From Jannaschia helgolandensis (lineage in GTDB: Bacteria > Pseudomonadota > Alphaproteobacteria > Rhodobacterales > Rhodobacteraceae), in the NCBI RefSeq assembly GCF_900109285.1, contig NZ_FNZQ01000005.1, positions 124,001 to 188,000 of the forward strand: a stretch of 64,000 nt of DNA, read 5' to 3'. A program made the translations under genes and the position numbers. The notes below the pieces were generated by a model. It was not told the DNA's origin. It made no database searches and saw nothing but the letters and a program-made list of their open reading frames with translations. This document shows, piece after piece, positions 38,177-47,313 of the stretch (positions are counted from its first letter, which is position 1; every line of letters starts with the position of its first letter).

Positions 38177-38291
38177 GCCGATACCTTCCTGATCCACTGG
38201 TCCCCGTGGGCTTGCCCCACGTGCGCACCGCGGCGCCCGGTCGTTCTGCCGGTTATCCGGGTCATGCCGACACCTTCCTGATCCACTGGTC
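38172..38291 (-). repeat. 31-bp direct repeat at the frcC/frcA junction
   Basis: Copies at 38172-38202 and 38261-38291 match at 30 of 31 bases. Each includes the last codons of frcC (reading DQWIRKVSA in the natural frame), an AGGAAGG ribosome binding site and an ATG followed by A. Between them lie 58 bases. The result is a 30-codon ORF at 38173-38265 that begins in the ATG of copy B, repeats the frcC C-terminus at its own end, and overlaps frcC and frcA by four bases on each side. Confidence 0.85.
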
Positions 38292-39308
38292 GATGGCGAC
38301 CGCGAAAATGATCAGGACACCGATCAGCAGATAGGTCCACTGCGCGTCCGCGCCCATCAGGCGCAGGCCCAGCGAGAATACTCCGACGATCACCGCGCCG
38401 AACAGCATACCCATGATCGACCCGCGTCCGCCAAACAGCGAAATGCCCCCGATCACCACGGCGGTGATGCTGTCGATGTTGGCCAACTGGCCAGATGTCG
38501 GTGAGACCGAGCCGATCCGCCCGATCAGGGCCCAGCCGGCAAACGCGCAGATCAGACCCGACAGCGCATAGACCGAAATCAACGTCGCGCGGACATTGAC
38601 GCCGGACAACTCCGCCGCCTCGGGGTCGTCGCCGACAGCATAGACGTGACGGCCCCAGGCGGTGTGCCGCAGCACATAGGCCAGGATAAGCGTCAGCACG
38701 ATCATGAAGATCGCACCGACCGTGAACACCGCGCCGCCGATCTTGAACGTGGTGCCGAAGATCTGAAGCAGCGGGGCCTCGCTCGCGATTTCCTGACTGC
38801 GGATGGTTTCGTTGGCGGAATAGAGGAAGTTGGCCGCCAGCACGATCTGCCACATGCCCAGCGTGACAATGAAGGGCGGCAGTTTCATTGCCGACACCAG
38901 CCAGCCGTTGAATGCGCCAATCGCTGTGCCGATGGCCAGGCCACTGACGACCGCGACCTCGACCGGCAGGCCATAGCGGAAGGTGAATTGTCCCATGATG
39001 ACCGACGACAGCACCATGATCGCGCCTACCGACAGGTCAATGCCCGCAGTCAGGATAACCAGCGCCTGCGCCGCGCCGACGATGCCGACGATCTGCACCT
39101 GTTGCAGAATCAGGGTCAGCGCGAAGGGTGAAAAGAACTTGTTCCCCAGAAGCGCCCCGAACACCGCAATCGAACCCACGAGGACGATCAGCGGCACCAG
39201 CGCCGGGGTGACATGCAAACGGTGCTGCACCTGATGCACGAAGCCTTTACGGCCCTGGTCGAATTCGGCAACGCGATCCGCCGTGGCGGTGGTTGGATTG
39301 TCGGTCAT
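38262..39308 (-). CDS. frcC: Sugar ABC transporter permease (FrcC type)
   Basis: 348 residues from the ATG at 39308 with about ten hydrophobic segments, a permease of the CUT2 (ribose/fructose) class. The segments VGIVGAAQALVILTAGIDLSVGAIM and ALSGLICAFAGWALIGRIG are typical. The ORF upstream extends nine codons more, but the shorter start fits the family. It ends DQWIRKVSA and overlaps a 30-codon remnant ORF that copies this end. It forms the membrane channel for the FrcB-bound sugar. Confidence 0.88.
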   Translation of the reverse strand: MTDNPTTATADRVAEFDQGRKGFVHQVQHRLHVTPALVPLIVLVGSIAVFGALLGNKFFSPFALTLILQQVQIVGIVGAAQALVILTAGIDLSVGAIMVLSSVIMGQFTFRYGLPVEVAVVSGLAIGTAIGAFNGWLVSAMKLPPFIVTLGMWQIVLAANFLYSANETIRSQEIASEAPLLQIFGTTFKIGGAVFTVGAIFMIVLTLILAYVLRHTAWGRHVYAVGDDPEAAELSGVNVRATLISVYALSGLICAFAGWALIGRIGSVSPTSGQLANIDSITAVVIGGISLFGGRGSIMGMLFGAVIVGVFSLGLRLMGADAQWTYLLIGVLIIFAVAIDQWIRKVSA

Positions 39309-39333
39309 GTCTGCCCCTTTGCCGCGTGACACC

Positions 39334-39362
39334 GGACAGGACGCATAGCACGCGCCCTGTCC
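39334..39362 (-). promoter_or_regulatory. Hairpin between frcB and frcC
   Basis: GGACAGG (39334-39340) and CCTGTCC (39356-39362) form a 7-bp stem around a 15-base loop in the short gap between the binding-protein gene and the permease gene, without a T-run on the minus strand. It may stabilise frcB mRNA or reduce readthrough to the membrane genes, as is proposed for the smoE/smoF hairpin. The stem is seen; the role is inferred. Confidence 0.4.
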
Positions 39363-39382
39363 AATCGTATCATGCTATCCCG

Positions 39383-40402
39383 TCAGCCCCAGCAAAGATC
39401 CGCGCCCTCGGCGGTGTCGATGCTGTCGACCCCGTCCACGGGTTGATCGGTGACAAGCGCCACGCCGGTATCGAAGAAGTCCTTGCCCTCGGTCGGCTGC
39501 GGCAGCGTGCCGTCCTTGGCAAAGGCGGCAATCGCTTCGATCCCCTTGGACGCCATCAGCAGCGGGTACTGCTGCGATGTGGCACCGATCACGCCGTCAA
39601 CAACGTTCTGCACGCCGGGACAACCGCCATCGACGGACACGATCAGAACGTCGTTTTCGCGGCCGATGGACTTCAGCGCCTCATAGGCACCTGCGGCGGC
39701 AGGCTCGTTGATGGTGTAGACGACGTTGATCGTCGGATCGATCGCCAGCAGATTCTCCATCGCGGTGCGGCCACCTTCCTCGTTACCGGCGGTGACTTCA
39801 TTGCCAACGATACGTGGATCTTCCTCGTCGCCCCACTTGGAGGCGTCTTTGACGTCGATGCCGAAGCCGGTCAGGAACCCCTGATCGCGCAATACGCCCA
39901 CAGTCGGCTGGCTGACGGACAGGTCGAGCATGCCGATCCGCGCGTTCGCGGCCTCGTCCCCGAGGGCGGCGGCGGCCCACTGGCCAATCAGCTCACCGGC
40001 CAGAAAGTTGTCGGTGGCGAAAGTCGCATCGGCCGCGTCGATTGGCGACAGCGGCGTGTCCAACGCAATCACGACAAGTCCGGCGTCGCGGGCCTGCTTG
40101 ACGGCAGGCACGATCGACGAGGTGTCGGACGCGGTCAGGAGAATTCCCTTGGCGCCTTCGGCGATGCATGTCTCGATCGCCGCGACCTGTGTCTCGTGGT
40201 CACCATCGACGCGACCCGCGAAGGACAGAAGGTTGATGCCGAGCTCTTCCGCCTTGGCGGCGGCACCTTCGCGCATCTTCACGAAGAACGGGTTGGTATC
40301 CGTCTTGGTGATCAGGCAGGCAGTGGTGGAATCGGCGTCGGCGAATGCGACACCGGTCATGGAAAGGGCGGCAATGGCCGACCCGGCTAACAGCTTCTTC
40401 AT
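39383..40402 (-). CDS. frcB: Sugar ABC transporter substrate-binding protein (FrcB type)
   Basis: 339 residues from the ATG at 40402, which is preceded by a GGGAGGA ribosome binding site. Sec signal peptide of about 22 residues ending VAFA. The mature part ([21 protein letters not shown], then [29 protein letters not shown], and the end [13 protein letters not shown]) closely resembles the fructose-binding FrcB of rhizobia from what I remember. It collects fructose, and possibly ribose or mannose, in the periplasm. An ORF extension to 40510 lies in the promoter region and is not used. Confidence 0.9.
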   Translation of the reverse strand: MKKLLAGSAIAALSMTGVAFADADSTTACLITKTDTNPFFVKMREGAAAKAEELGINLLSFAGRVDGDHETQVAAIETCIAEGAKGILLTASDTSSIVPAVKQARDAGLVVIALDTPLSPIDAADATFATDNFLAGELIGQWAAAALGDEAANARIGMLDLSVSQPTVGVLRDQGFLTGFGIDVKDASKWGDEEDPRIVGNEVTAGNEEGGRTAMENLLAIDPTINVVYTINEPAAAGAYEALKSIGRENDVLIVSVDGGCPGVQNVVDGVIGATSQQYPLLMASKGIEAIAAFAKDGTLPQPTEGKDFFDTGVALVTDQPVDGVDSIDTAEGADLCWG

Positions 40403-40508
40403 GGTAATCCTCCCAGATATGAACGGTCGCGCCGGTCCCGAGCGACGTTCGCAATCGCCAGTCAACCGGTCTCCCGCAAATAGAAAATGCCATACTTCGG
40501 CCTGAGTC

Positions 40509-40540
40509 AATTTATTAATTAACTTTCTTTACTAATTATT
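40509..40540. promoter_or_regulatory. A/T-rich symmetric element, candidate ROK operator
   Basis: A 32-base A/T-rich stretch in the gap between divergent frcB and the ROK gene contains TTAATTAA and two TAATTA cores (around 40516 and 40533) on either side of a pyrimidine stretch. NagC/Mlc/FrcR-type regulators bind such A/T-flanked pairs. Binding is inference. Confidence 0.35.
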
Positions 40541-40599
40541 CGACGCTATCGTGGCGATGGCGGCATCGCCTCTGAGCGATACGCCCGGTAGGGAGCGTC

Positions 40600-41805
40600 A
40601 TGGACGACGGTATCGTCAGATCGATAAGTACGGGACTAAGCCAGAAGGGTGTTCGGGATCACAACGAACGCCTTCTGCTGTCGCTTCTGCTGCGCCACGG
40701 CGAGCTGGCGGGCAGCGATCTTGCGCGTCTGTCTGGACTGTCCGCCCCCACCGTATCCGGTATCCTGCGCCGTCTGGAAACCGAGGGGCTGTTATCGCGC
40801 CGCGCGCCCGTCCGGGGCCGTGTCGGCAAACCATCCGTTCCGATGGCACTGGCCCCCGATGGAGTTCTTTCGCTGGGCCTGAAAATCGGTCGTCGATCGG
40901 CAGAATTGTTGTTGATGGAGTTCACCGGCGGGATGCGTCGTCAGCTTCGGCTCGATTACGATGTCTTGCGCCCTGGTCCGGTACTGGACTTCCTGACCGA
41001 AGGGCTGGGCGATCTGTGCAGCGACCTGTCTCCGGCCGAGGCCCTGCGGCTGTGCGGATTGGGTATCGCCGCGCCGTTCGAGATCTGGAATGCCAGCACC
41101 CTCTCGCTTGAATTTCCGGAATGGAGCGGCACCGATCTGCGTGCCGCCCTTGCGGACATCACGGCCCTGCCCGTTCTGGCGATGAACGACGCCACGGCAG
41201 CCTGCCTGGCCGAACAGATCTATGGCCGCGGCAAGGAATTCCGGGATTACGCCTATTTCTTCGTCGGCTCCTATCTGGGTGGTGGGATCGTCTTGAACCA
41301 CTCCCTCTATGAGGGGCATCGGGGCAATGCGGGCGCGCTCGGATCGCTGCGCACAATCGGTCCTAACGGCGAAAGTCGGCAACTGGTCGACATGGCATCG
41401 CTGCATCTGTTGCAGACCCGCCTGCGCGATGTCGGACTGGACCCTGCCCGCCTGTCCGAGGGACCGAAGACATGGGCCGCGCTGGCGCGACACGTGGAGC
41501 CATGGCTGGGAGAGACGGCCCAGGAGCTGGCCAAGGCCAGCCTGTCGACCTGCTCCGTCATCGACTTCGAGGCAATCTTGATCGACGGGGCCTTTCCCGA
41601 AACGATCCGCCATCAATTGGTCGAGCGGGTACGCCGGTATCTGGCGACGCAGGACACCCGCGGTCTGATCGTGCCGCGCATAGAAGCCGGGCGCGTGGGC
41701 GGCAACGCCCGAACGCTTGGAGCGGCGTCGGGACCGATCGTAGCGCAATACCTGCTCAACACGAATACCTTCCATACCACCGAAATCGTGGATCAGGCGG
41801 GCTGA
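40600..41805 (+). CDS. ROK family transcriptional regulator (FrcR type)
   Basis: 401 residues. Winged-helix domain at about 15-75 (GSDLARLSGLSAPTVSGILRRLETEG), then a sugar-kinase-like ROK domain with AMNDATAACLAEQIYG and the glycine-rich FVGSYLGGGIVLN. The usual Cys cluster for zinc of NagC/Mlc is not obvious. It is divergent from frcBCA and is the likely repressor, as FrcR is in Sinorhizobium. No fructokinase gene (frcK) is next to it. Confidence 0.87.
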   Translation: MDDGIVRSISTGLSQKGVRDHNERLLLSLLLRHGELAGSDLARLSGLSAPTVSGILRRLETEGLLSRRAPVRGRVGKPSVPMALAPDGVLSLGLKIGRRSAELLLMEFTGGMRRQLRLDYDVLRPGPVLDFLTEGLGDLCSDLSPAEALRLCGLGIAAPFEIWNASTLSLEFPEWSGTDLRAALADITALPVLAMNDATAACLAEQIYGRGKEFRDYAYFFVGSYLGGGIVLNHSLYEGHRGNAGALGSLRTIGPNGESRQLVDMASLHLLQTRLRDVGLDPARLSEGPKTWAALARHVEPWLGETAQELAKASLSTCSVIDFEAILIDGAFPETIRHQLVERVRRYLATQDTRGLIVPRIEAGRVGGNARTLGAASGPIVAQYLLNTNTFHTTEIVDQAG

Positions 41806-41820
41806 AGACGGTTTCAGCCG

Positions 41821-42399
41821 CTATCGGAACAATTCCTCGGTCTGATCGTGCAGACCGGAGGGATGGTCACGATGCGGTGGCAGCTTCGAATCCGGATAGC
41901 TGATCTGCAAATCGCCTGTCGTAGGGTCGTAGACAACCCGGCGTGCCCGCACCCCGCGCAGATCCGCCTGCACCAGCGGGATCGCCTCGGCCTTCAGGTA
42001 GTCCAGACAGACTTCGGCAATCTGGCCGCCCACATCCTTGCCGCGCGTCAGTGTATGCGCGCCCCCGGCGATCCGCGCCTCCAGCCCTGCGCGGCGCGCG
42101 CCCTGCCGCATCAGCACATTCACCAGCCTCTCGATTTCGGCCACGATCGCCCCGCCCCCCATCGGACCGGGATCGACGCAGTGGAAAATATGCGTCATGC
42201 CACCCTGTCGTCCTGCGGAATCGTGCAGGAATATCCCGACGCAGGACCCAAGTGTCGCCGTCAGCCAGATACCTGGCCGATCGATGACGACGAAGTCGCC
42301 CTGCCCCACTTCCCGCCAGGTGGAGAGATCGCTTGCAGGCCGTTGCGGCGAACATCGACTTGCAGCCTGACGCTGGATGGCGCGGCCCGGATGTGTCAT
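41821..42399 (-). CDS. cheD: CheD-like chemoreceptor glutamine deamidase
   Basis: 192 residues. The CheD motif ATLGSCVGIFLHDSAGRQGG, with catalytic Cys and preceding Thr, is followed by MTHIFH, which holds the catalytic His, at about 48-75. CheD deamidates glutamines of chemoreceptors. Here the protein has a roughly 25-residue N-terminal extension rich in Arg and no che or fla genes are nearby. The ATG at 42399 has no strong ribosome binding site, so the true start could be downstream. Confidence 0.8.
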   Translation of the reverse strand: MTHPGRAIQRQAASRCSPQRPASDLSTWREVGQGDFVVIDRPGIWLTATLGSCVGIFLHDSAGRQGGMTHIFHCVDPGPMGGGAIVAEIERLVNVLMRQGARRAGLEARIAGGAHTLTRGKDVGGQIAEVCLDYLKAEAIPLVQADLRGVRARRVVYDPTTGDLQISYPDSKLPPHRDHPSGLHDQTEELFR

Positions 42400-42545
42400 C
42401 CAATCCCCCCGTGTCTTGCGGCAATCGGAAAGCTGCCGACTGCTTCAGCTAGAACAACTTCCTGAAGATCGCCTTAACAGCGTCACCCATTCGTGACTTC
42501 CGACCCGGAGAACGGGACGGTATTGCCGAAAGCGGAGGACTTGTC

Positions 42546-43022
42546 ATGACCGCACCCGCCGAGACACCCACTCTGTTGTCCCGCCGTCGTGTTCTGCTGA
42601 TCGGCGGCGGTGCTGTCGCCGTTGTCGCCACAGCGGCCACAGGGCTCATTCTGGCGCGACGCGACACCTTCCGGGGGGCCGAGATGACGCCACCCGAAGC
42701 ACTGGACGCCCTGCGCGCCGGGAAGATCATGCTGATTGACATCCGCCGTCCGGACGAATGGATGAAGACCGGCGTGGCCGAGGGTGCGCGGACGCTGGAC
42801 CTGCGGCGCGACGATTTCGTCGAGGCGTTGACCCGGATGGCCGACGGCGACCTTAACCGGCCCGTCGCACTGATCTGTGCTCGGGGTGTGCGGTCGGACC
42901 GGACCGGCACGCGGCTGACCGATGCCGGATTCACTCAGATCATCGACATCCCCGAAGGAATGCTCGGCTCGCGCGCCGGTCCGGGCTGGCTGGAGCGTGG
43001 CCTGCCGGTGACCCTGCGATGA
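42546..43022 (+). CDS. Membrane-anchored rhodanese-like protein
   Basis: 158 residues. The N-terminus has SRRRVLLIGGGAVAVVATAA (about 12-31), a Tat-like or membrane-anchor segment, so the domain would face the periplasm. A single rhodanese domain follows, with LIDIRRPDEWMKTGVAEGA and the active Cys in ALICARGVRSDRTG near residue 110. It overlaps the next gene by four bases (ATGA). Periplasmic sulfur-transfer role is inferred. Confidence 0.82.
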   Translation: MTAPAETPTLLSRRRVLLIGGGAVAVVATAATGLILARRDTFRGAEMTPPEALDALRAGKIMLIDIRRPDEWMKTGVAEGARTLDLRRDDFVEALTRMADGDLNRPVALICARGVRSDRTGTRLTDAGFTQIIDIPEGMLGSRAGPGWLERGLPVTLR

Positions 43023-43879
43023 TCGCACGTCTGGCGGGCCTGCTGGCGGCGGCGGTGATCGGTCTGGCCGCTGCGCCGTCTGTCGCGCAGACCTGCGGGC
43101 GCGACGATCCGCCCTGCGAAACGCCGCTGGGCACCTACCGCGTGGCCCTGCCCGACGGCGACGGCCCCTTTCCGGCGGTGATCTTCCTGCACGGCGCAGG
43201 GGGCACCGGACGCGGCGCCCTGGGCATGACCGGCACGATCAAGGCCTTCACCGACCGCGGGTATGCGGTTCTGGCACCGGACGGACTGCCGTGGCGCGAC
43301 GACCGGGAGGGCGGCATCTGGTCGTTCCGCAATGACATCATGCATGGTCCCGGCCGGGATGAAGCCGCGTTCTTCGCCGAAATCGTCGCCGACGCGGCGC
43401 AGACCCATGCCATAGACCCCGACGCTGTGATCCTTGCGGGTTTCTCCGCAGGGGCCTTCATGGTCAGCTATCTGGCCTGCGATACACCCGATGCCTTTTC
43501 GGCATACGCCCCGGTCTCGGGCGGGTTCTGGCGACCGCATCCCGCAAGCTGCGCCGGGCCTGTGCGGCTGTTCCAGACACATGGCTGGAAAGACAGCACC
43601 GTCCCGCTGGAGGGACGTGTCCTGCGCAACGGCCAATTTGTGCAAGGCGACATTTTCGAAGGTCTGGCCCTGTTCCGCGCGGCCAACGGCTGCGAACAGC
43701 CGAACCCGTCCGGAACCCGCACGACCGGCGATTTTCAGCGCCGGTATTGGACCTGCACCAAAGACAGCGCGCTTGAAATGGCGTTGTTTCCCGGCGGCCA
43801 TGGTGTGCCTGCCGGATGGGCCGACATGATGCTGGACTGGTACGAGGCTCTGCCGGTCCGAGCATTGCCGATCCGATAA
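43019..43879 (+). CDS. Secreted alpha/beta-hydrolase (PHB depolymerase-like esterase)
   Basis: 286 residues with a Sec signal peptide ending near SVAQ (about residue 23). The nucleophile motif GFSAGAFMVSYLA is near residue 143 and an oxyanion segment IFLHGAGGTGRG near 58. The Cys-rich mature start (TCGRDDPPCETPLG) and late CGEQ/WTC segments suggest disulfides. The family covers LpqC and polyhydroxybutyrate depolymerases or feruloyl-esterase-like enzymes, so the exact ester is open. It is coupled to the rhodanese gene. Confidence 0.8.
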   Translation: MIARLAGLLAAAVIGLAAAPSVAQTCGRDDPPCETPLGTYRVALPDGDGPFPAVIFLHGAGGTGRGALGMTGTIKAFTDRGYAVLAPDGLPWRDDREGGIWSFRNDIMHGPGRDEAAFFAEIVADAAQTHAIDPDAVILAGFSAGAFMVSYLACDTPDAFSAYAPVSGGFWRPHPASCAGPVRLFQTHGWKDSTVPLEGRVLRNGQFVQGDIFEGLALFRAANGCEQPNPSGTRTTGDFQRRYWTCTKDSALEMALFPGGHGVPAGWADMMLDWYEALPVRALPIR

Positions 43880-43900
43880 GTCGTGCACCCCTGCGCCCGA

Positions 43901-45751
43901 TCATTGCGCCGGGCTGCCCTCGACGCTTGATTTCAGCTTGGCCCGCCATTGCGCAGCGCGCTTGGCGACCAGAGGCGCACGCACCTCCTGCGGGGTAGAC
44001 AGGCTGCCGGGAAGGTCGAGGCCAGACATCCACGACAGCGGAACCGCAAGAAACAGGCTGGCCATGATCGGGATCAACCAGAGCGATACGAACCCGGTAG
44101 CCATACCGATAAGCAGCACCGCCCCCAGTAGCGTCTCGAATGCGTGAAACCGAAGAACGGCCGCGAAGGGCCGCGCAGCGCCGTTGCGGGATTGCGGCGT
44201 CCATTCGAACCGCTTGCCGGTCAGGGCCGAAAAAACGGCCATGGTCTGCTGCACCATCAGGATCGGCGCATAGGCGATCGATACCGCGATCTCCAGCAGG
44301 AGCGAGCCGGTGAATTGCCACGTCCCCCCCATCCGCGAGACCGGCGTGCCCGAAGCGATCAAGGCAGATGCCCCGACCAGTTTCGGGGCAAGCAACAGGG
44401 CATACATCGTGACCATCAGCCAGACGTGGTTGATGGGACTCATCTCGGGCCAGTTCGGCATCATCGGATTCTCGGGCGAAAAGTAGTTGATGACGGAACG
44501 GTCTGCGGACACGCCGATCACAGCCCAGAGCGCCAGCAGCAGGAACCACAACGGCGACAGCAGATACCCCATCGCGCCATGGAACATGTGGAACCGCGAC
44601 AGCGCATGCAGACCGCGCGTGCCCAAGAGACCAAGGTGTTGCAGATTACCGCGACACCAACGCCGGTCGCGCAGAACGTGGTCGATCAGGGTCGGCGGCG
44701 TTTCTTCGTAACTGCCGCGCAGACGCGGCAGGAACCGGACCGACCAACCGGCGCGGCGCAAAAGGCCAGCCTCGACGAAATCATGGGACAGGATCAGGCT
44801 ATCGCGTCCACGCAGGCCCCGGACATGCGGCAAACCGGCGGACGCGGCAAAGGCTGCGGTGCGGATGATGGCGTTGTGGCCCCAGTAATTGCCCTCGCGT
44901 CCCGTCCAGCGGGCCAACCCCTCGGCCAGGGCGACGCCATAGATGGCATTCGCGAATTGCTGGCTGCGGGCGAAAAGACTGCGGGCCCCGATCAGTTGCG
45001 GAAACGACTGGATCAGTCCGGCGGAGGTATCACGTCCCATTGCATCGGCCAGCGACCGGATCGCCTGCGCGGACATGAGGCTGTCGGCGTCCAGCACCAA
45101 CATGGCGTCATGCGCGCCGCCCCATTGCGCCACCCATTGCGCCAGATTTCCGACCTTCCTGTCAGTGTTCTGCACCCGGCGTCGATACCAGACACGAACA
45201 TCCGGCAGTCCTGCGCGGATTGCGGCATAGGTGGACTCTTCCTGCGCGGCGCGGAGCGGATCGCGGGTGTCAGACAGAATATAAAGCGACCAGCGATGCG
45301 CGCCGGGGGCCGCGGCCAGACGTTCCAGCATGGCGGCGGCATTGCCGAACACGTCCCACGGCGCTTCCTCGTGCACCGGGACCAGAAGGGCCACATCCAG
45401 AGGCGTGATCGGGCCTTCGTCTGGCGGCGTCCGGCTGAACAGCGCGCCTGACCCGGCCAGCACGGTGACGAAAGTCAGCGCGATCCAGAAGAACCCCGCG
45501 CCGATCAGCATCGCCAGCAGGGCCTCGGCCCAGCTTGTGCCATCGGCGGCGAACCACGACAGAAACCCCCAGAGCAGGACGCCTGTGCCGATGGCCGCCG
45601 GCAGGAACGTGCCCAGACGCCAGAACACGGCACCCGCATCGGGCGCAGACACCGGGGCCGCATGGTCGCGGAACCGGCGCGACAGATCCTGTTGCGGGTG
45701 CGCCAGCGGTGCGGAGGGCGGCATCGAGAGGACCAGGCGCGACTGCGTCAT
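43901..45751 (-). CDS. opgH: Glucans biosynthesis glucosyltransferase
   Basis: 616 residues. A membrane glucosyltransferase of family GT2 that makes the linear beta-1,2 backbone of osmoregulated periplasmic glucans from UDP-glucose. Seen: two N-terminal membrane segments (about 45-105), the catalytic domain with VLDADSLMS (metal-binding Asp motif) and the QxxRW-like DRRWCRGNLQH, then several membrane segments. Its start overlaps the stop of opgG by four bases. Shorter than the 847-residue Escherichia coli protein, as is usual in alphaproteobacteria. Confidence 0.9.
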   Translation of the reverse strand: MTQSRLVLSMPPSAPLAHPQQDLSRRFRDHAAPVSAPDAGAVFWRLGTFLPAAIGTGVLLWGFLSWFAADGTSWAEALLAMLIGAGFFWIALTFVTVLAGSGALFSRTPPDEGPITPLDVALLVPVHEEAPWDVFGNAAAMLERLAAAPGAHRWSLYILSDTRDPLRAAQEESTYAAIRAGLPDVRVWYRRRVQNTDRKVGNLAQWVAQWGGAHDAMLVLDADSLMSAQAIRSLADAMGRDTSAGLIQSFPQLIGARSLFARSQQFANAIYGVALAEGLARWTGREGNYWGHNAIIRTAAFAASAGLPHVRGLRGRDSLILSHDFVEAGLLRRAGWSVRFLPRLRGSYEETPPTLIDHVLRDRRWCRGNLQHLGLLGTRGLHALSRFHMFHGAMGYLLSPLWFLLLALWAVIGVSADRSVINYFSPENPMMPNWPEMSPINHVWLMVTMYALLLAPKLVGASALIASGTPVSRMGGTWQFTGSLLLEIAVSIAYAPILMVQQTMAVFSALTGKRFEWTPQSRNGAARPFAAVLRFHAFETLLGAVLLIGMATGFVSLWLIPIMASLFLAVPLSWMSGLDLPGSLSTPQEVRAPLVAKRAAQWRAKLKSSVEGSPAQ

Positions 45752-47313
45752 GCGCGCGTCCAGCGGTAGAGCCAGACTTCGGTCGCCGGTTCGCCGTTGC
45801 GGAACACCTGCGCGCGCAACTCCACCGTATCGGCCTTGCCCGGGTCGAAGGTGAAAGCCAGACGAACGCCGCCAGTTTCTGGATTGCGCTGCAACACCCC
45901 GTCAGAGGTCGGGACGCGGGCGCTGATCCGCACCACCATGTCGTCGAACTGACCCGGATCGGCGTCATCTTCCGCGCCCCCGGCAACCGCAAGCGCAGCG
46001 TGATCGGCGAAATCTATCGCTGCAAGCCACGCATCGCGCGAAAAATTCAGCCCCATGTAAGTTTCCACAACGCGCGCGACATCGCCCCGGCGCGGTGGCG
46101 GTGTCGGCCCGGTCTCGTCAGTCCACAGCATACGATAGGCGAACCGGTACTCCCGACCGGCGGCCAATGGCTCGCGCGGACGCCAATAGGCGACAATGTT
46201 GTCGTAGATTTCCTGATCCGACGGGATTTCCACCAGACGGACGATGCCCGGCCCCCAGTCATCCGCGGGTTCGATCCAGAGGCTGGGACGTTCATGATAA
46301 TATGCCTCGAGGTCCGCGAAATCCGAAAGGCGACGAGCGCGCTGCATCAGACCGAAGCCGCGCGGCGCCTCGTCGACGAAGCTGCTGACCTGCAGGGATG
46401 TCGGGTTCGCCAGCGGACGCCACAGCATTTCGCCCGCTCCATTCCAGACCAGCAGGCCGTCACTGTCATGAACCGCGGGGCGGAAGTCGGGAAACCTGGG
46501 ACGGTTGGTCTGATCGTAAAGGAACATCGACGTCAGCGGCGCGATTCCCACATGGTCCAGATCGACACGGGGGAACAGGGTGCAATCGACCTGCATTTCG
46601 CAGGCCGCCCCCGGTGTGATGCGGATGCGATAGGCCCCGGCGACAGACGGGCTGTCCATCAGGGCATGCAGCACGATGTCCGGATCGCCGGGCGACGGCT
46701 CCTCGACCCAGAAGCGGATGAAATCGGGAAACTCCTCGCCCTCGGCGTCGCCGGTGCCAAGCGCCAGACCGCGCGCCGACAGGCCATAATACTGAAGCGC
46801 CCCGATGGCCCGGAAATAGCTGGCCCCCTGGAAGACGGCGAATTCGCGGTGGTTCATCTCCCCTTCATAGCGGTGGCGCAGGCGCAGACCGGAATAGCCC
46901 ATTGTTTCATCGACGGGCAGGTCCGGGGCATCATCGGTTCGGTCGAACAGATCGAAATCGAAGGCCAGACGGTTGCCCATGCCGGCGCGCACGACATCCA
47001 CCTCGACCGCGCGAGAGAAGTAAAGACCGGGATGAAACAGGTCCATCTCGAACGGCAGGTCGGTGTCGGCCCAGATGGCGTTGCGCGTGTTGAACCAGAT
47101 CTTGCGATAATCGTCATAGGACAGGTTACGCCAGGCCTCGGGCACCTCCGGGCGCGGCACAAAGTCCCGCGCGGCCAGATCGCGGGCCAGCATCCGCACG
47201 GTGTCGCGGTCAAACGGAGTGCTTTCCAGAAACCGCGGTATCGCGGCCCGCAACGGCGTCGCAACCGTCAGCGCCAGAAGGGACACCCCCGTCAGGAACC
47301 CGCGCCGCCTCAT
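45748..47313 (-). CDS. opgG: Periplasmic glucan biosynthesis protein
   Basis: 521 residues from the ATG at 47313, which overlaps the opgC stop (ATGA). The N-terminus RRRGFLTGVSLLALTVATPLRA is a Tat-type signal with twin Arg, so it is exported. The body has the OpgG/OpgD features such as WFNTRNAIWADTDLPFEMDLFHPG and VDEAPRGFGLMQR. It branches or modifies the glucan in the periplasm and is needed for its release. The upstream extension of the frame lies in opgC. Confidence 0.92.
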   Translation of the reverse strand: MRRRGFLTGVSLLALTVATPLRAAIPRFLESTPFDRDTVRMLARDLAARDFVPRPEVPEAWRNLSYDDYRKIWFNTRNAIWADTDLPFEMDLFHPGLYFSRAVEVDVVRAGMGNRLAFDFDLFDRTDDAPDLPVDETMGYSGLRLRHRYEGEMNHREFAVFQGASYFRAIGALQYYGLSARGLALGTGDAEGEEFPDFIRFWVEEPSPGDPDIVLHALMDSPSVAGAYRIRITPGAACEMQVDCTLFPRVDLDHVGIAPLTSMFLYDQTNRPRFPDFRPAVHDSDGLLVWNGAGEMLWRPLANPTSLQVSSFVDEAPRGFGLMQRARRLSDFADLEAYYHERPSLWIEPADDWGPGIVRLVEIPSDQEIYDNIVAYWRPREPLAAGREYRFAYRMLWTDETGPTPPPRRGDVARVVETYMGLNFSRDAWLAAIDFADHAALAVAGGAEDDADPGQFDDMVVRISARVPTSDGVLQRNPETGGVRLAFTFDPGKADTVELRAQVFRNGEPATEVWLYRWTRA

